A DNA stretch of 64,000 nucleotides, taken from contig OY720350.1 in the NCBI GenBank assembly GCA_963082975.1, positions 18,942,910 through 19,006,909 of the forward strand, given 5' to 3'. Positions 62,791-64,000 of the stretch are shown one piece after another. Numbering within the stretch: position 1 is the stretch's first letter; every line of letters starts with the position of its first letter. A program made the translations under genes and the position numbers. The DNA comes from Labia minor. Its lineage: Eukaryota; Arthropoda; Insecta; Dermaptera; Spongiphoridae. The notes under the pieces were generated by a model. The model did not search any database. It was not told where the DNA came from and was given only the letters and a program-made list of their open reading frames with translations.

Positions 62791-62860
62791 CTTATTTTTT
62801 ATAATAAAATGTCATTTAAAATAAATTAGATAAATATTTTTAAGTATTTTTGTTTGTTTG

Positions 62861-62861
<1 letters not shown>

Positions 62862-62902
<41 letters not shown>
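62862..62902. repeat. (TA)n microsatellite
   Basis: About 20 TA units in INO80 intron 20. Similar runs occur at 8218-8270, 18160-18235 and 43876-43915. Confidence 0.8.
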
Positions 62903-62906
<4 letters not shown>

Positions 62907-63845
62907 GAATTTAATGGATTTAAAAAAATTATAGGAAAATAAAATAATAAAAATATGTATGAATATTTTTAAAGAGGTTGGAAAAATAATAATTAAATTG
63001 TCGAGATTGCTTCAAAATCTTCTTCTATTTGATAACCAGCATCATTTTAGCAAATCACGTTCTAAATTTGAAAACATTTTTCTACTTGGAATTGTTTATT
63101 AAAATTCAGTTCTTGAAAAGGTTCAATGTCAAGGATTTTTTAAACATATCACAAGCAAAGCCCAATAAAATTGCTGCCACTCTGTCTCAATCTGTCTGTC
63201 TGTCTGTCTTCACCCTTTCTTTTCTCCTTCTCTTCATATACGTACCTCGATATACACATACTATATTTTTTTTTATCCCTCTTTTTCTTTTCTACGCCCA
63301 TCTTGCCTCCCCCTCCCCCACCTTGAGTTCTTTTTCTGCGCGCATTCACTCAAAATGTTTTCCTAGTCAAGTCACGAGGCAGGCTGTTGACGGGATAAAA
63401 CTTATCCGAGATGGCCCACTCGCTTCCAAATCGTCTTCATCCCAAAAATGCAAATTTACATTCTTGATAGAATGTTATTGGGAAGGACAAAAAGATTTTC
63501 TTTATGTATTATTTGCGCTCTTCAAACTTTTCTACAGCTTCTGTCTAAACAAATCATGTTACACATTTTCTCCTTCGACTATTTCATTACACACAATTGT
63601 ATATATCATTAAATTATATTATATATATTATTTGACAATGAATTAAATTAAATCGAGATTAATGGTTAACTTAGAATTATAATTCATTCAACGATATTCA
63701 TATCACAATTTTAATTACTAGCATATAATATAACAAAATGATAATAATCTCATTCATTCTTATTTTGTTTATTTTATTAAATTTTATTTTGTTTTATTAA
63801 AAAACATTTCTTTAATATTATCAATTTATCAAAATTAAATAAAAT

Positions 63846-64000
63846 AAGCTGGAGTGTCTCCACTCGAATTTGAATTGGATTAAATAGCATATATTATAAT
63901 TAAATTAAATTTAATTAATTATAATTATAAATTAAAATTAATAAAGAATATTTATTAAACCAGCGCGTATTTGGCTCTTTGTTGATGGCACCACATCACG
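63846..64000 (-). mobile_element. HINE-like family 1, copy I (cut by window end)
   Basis: Begins AAGCTGGAGTGTCTCCACTC on the plus strand and runs past the window edge at GGCACCACATCACG. The GACTATCTCGC subterminal repeat is deleted in this copy. Confidence 0.65.

Noticed and set aside
63029-63646. A 205-codon open frame near the window end
   Set aside because: Low-complexity T-rich translation with serine/leucine and TCTG microsatellite; no domain, no homology recognised; lies in INO80 intron 20. Likely chance.
56184-64000. Search for the next INO80 exons (VIFYDSDWNP, DRAHRLGQ)
   Set aside because: No frame on the plus strand contains these conserved segments, so the gene must continue past the window; I do not call any exon here.

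Overview
The window is very AT-rich, intron-rich nuclear DNA from an animal. An arthropod is my best guess, from the closeness of the first gene to fly B52/SRSF4-6 and from the mobile-element mix (hAT MITEs, mariners, a MULE, Helentron-like elements with GTCY tracts). The species cannot be named from sequence alone. Both recognisable host genes lie on the plus strand, with GT-AG introns whose reading phase is preserved at every junction I propose.

Gene 1 (375-7579) encodes an SR splicing factor of the B52/SRSF4-5-6 type: RRM1, RRM2 with the SWQDLKD signature, then an RS tail. Two features stand out. Its first coding exon is present twice in tandem (375-497 and 535-660). The two copies are separated by only 36 bp and are only about 60% identical in protein, so they look mutually exclusive. 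In addition, each of its last four introns carries one C/D-box snoRNA-like unit. All four units have the same 11-13 nt guide against the conserved ACCCGAAAGAU segment of large-subunit rRNA.

The intergenic region (7580-17499) holds a run of hAT-type MITEs, four of them with intact 8-bp target duplications. It also has decayed non-LTR retrotransposon pieces and mariner remnants.

Gene 2 (17507 to beyond 64000) is the 5' part of INO80, the Snf2-family ATPase of the INO80 chromatin remodeller. Twenty coding exons give 1,242 continuous residues, from the N-terminus through the HSA/DBINO region, ATPase lobe 1, the insertion and part of lobe 2. Its 3' end lies outside the window. Intron 18 is about 22 kb, intron 19 is 5.4 kb and intron 20 exceeds 7.8 kb.

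These large introns are filled with two multi-copy families of Helentron/HINE-like elements (nine and six copies), deleted mariners, palindromic foldbacks, nested hAT elements and a decayed MULE. The MULE has multi-iteron termini and sits inside an older 2.8-kb element. No bacterial, viral or CRISPR features were seen.
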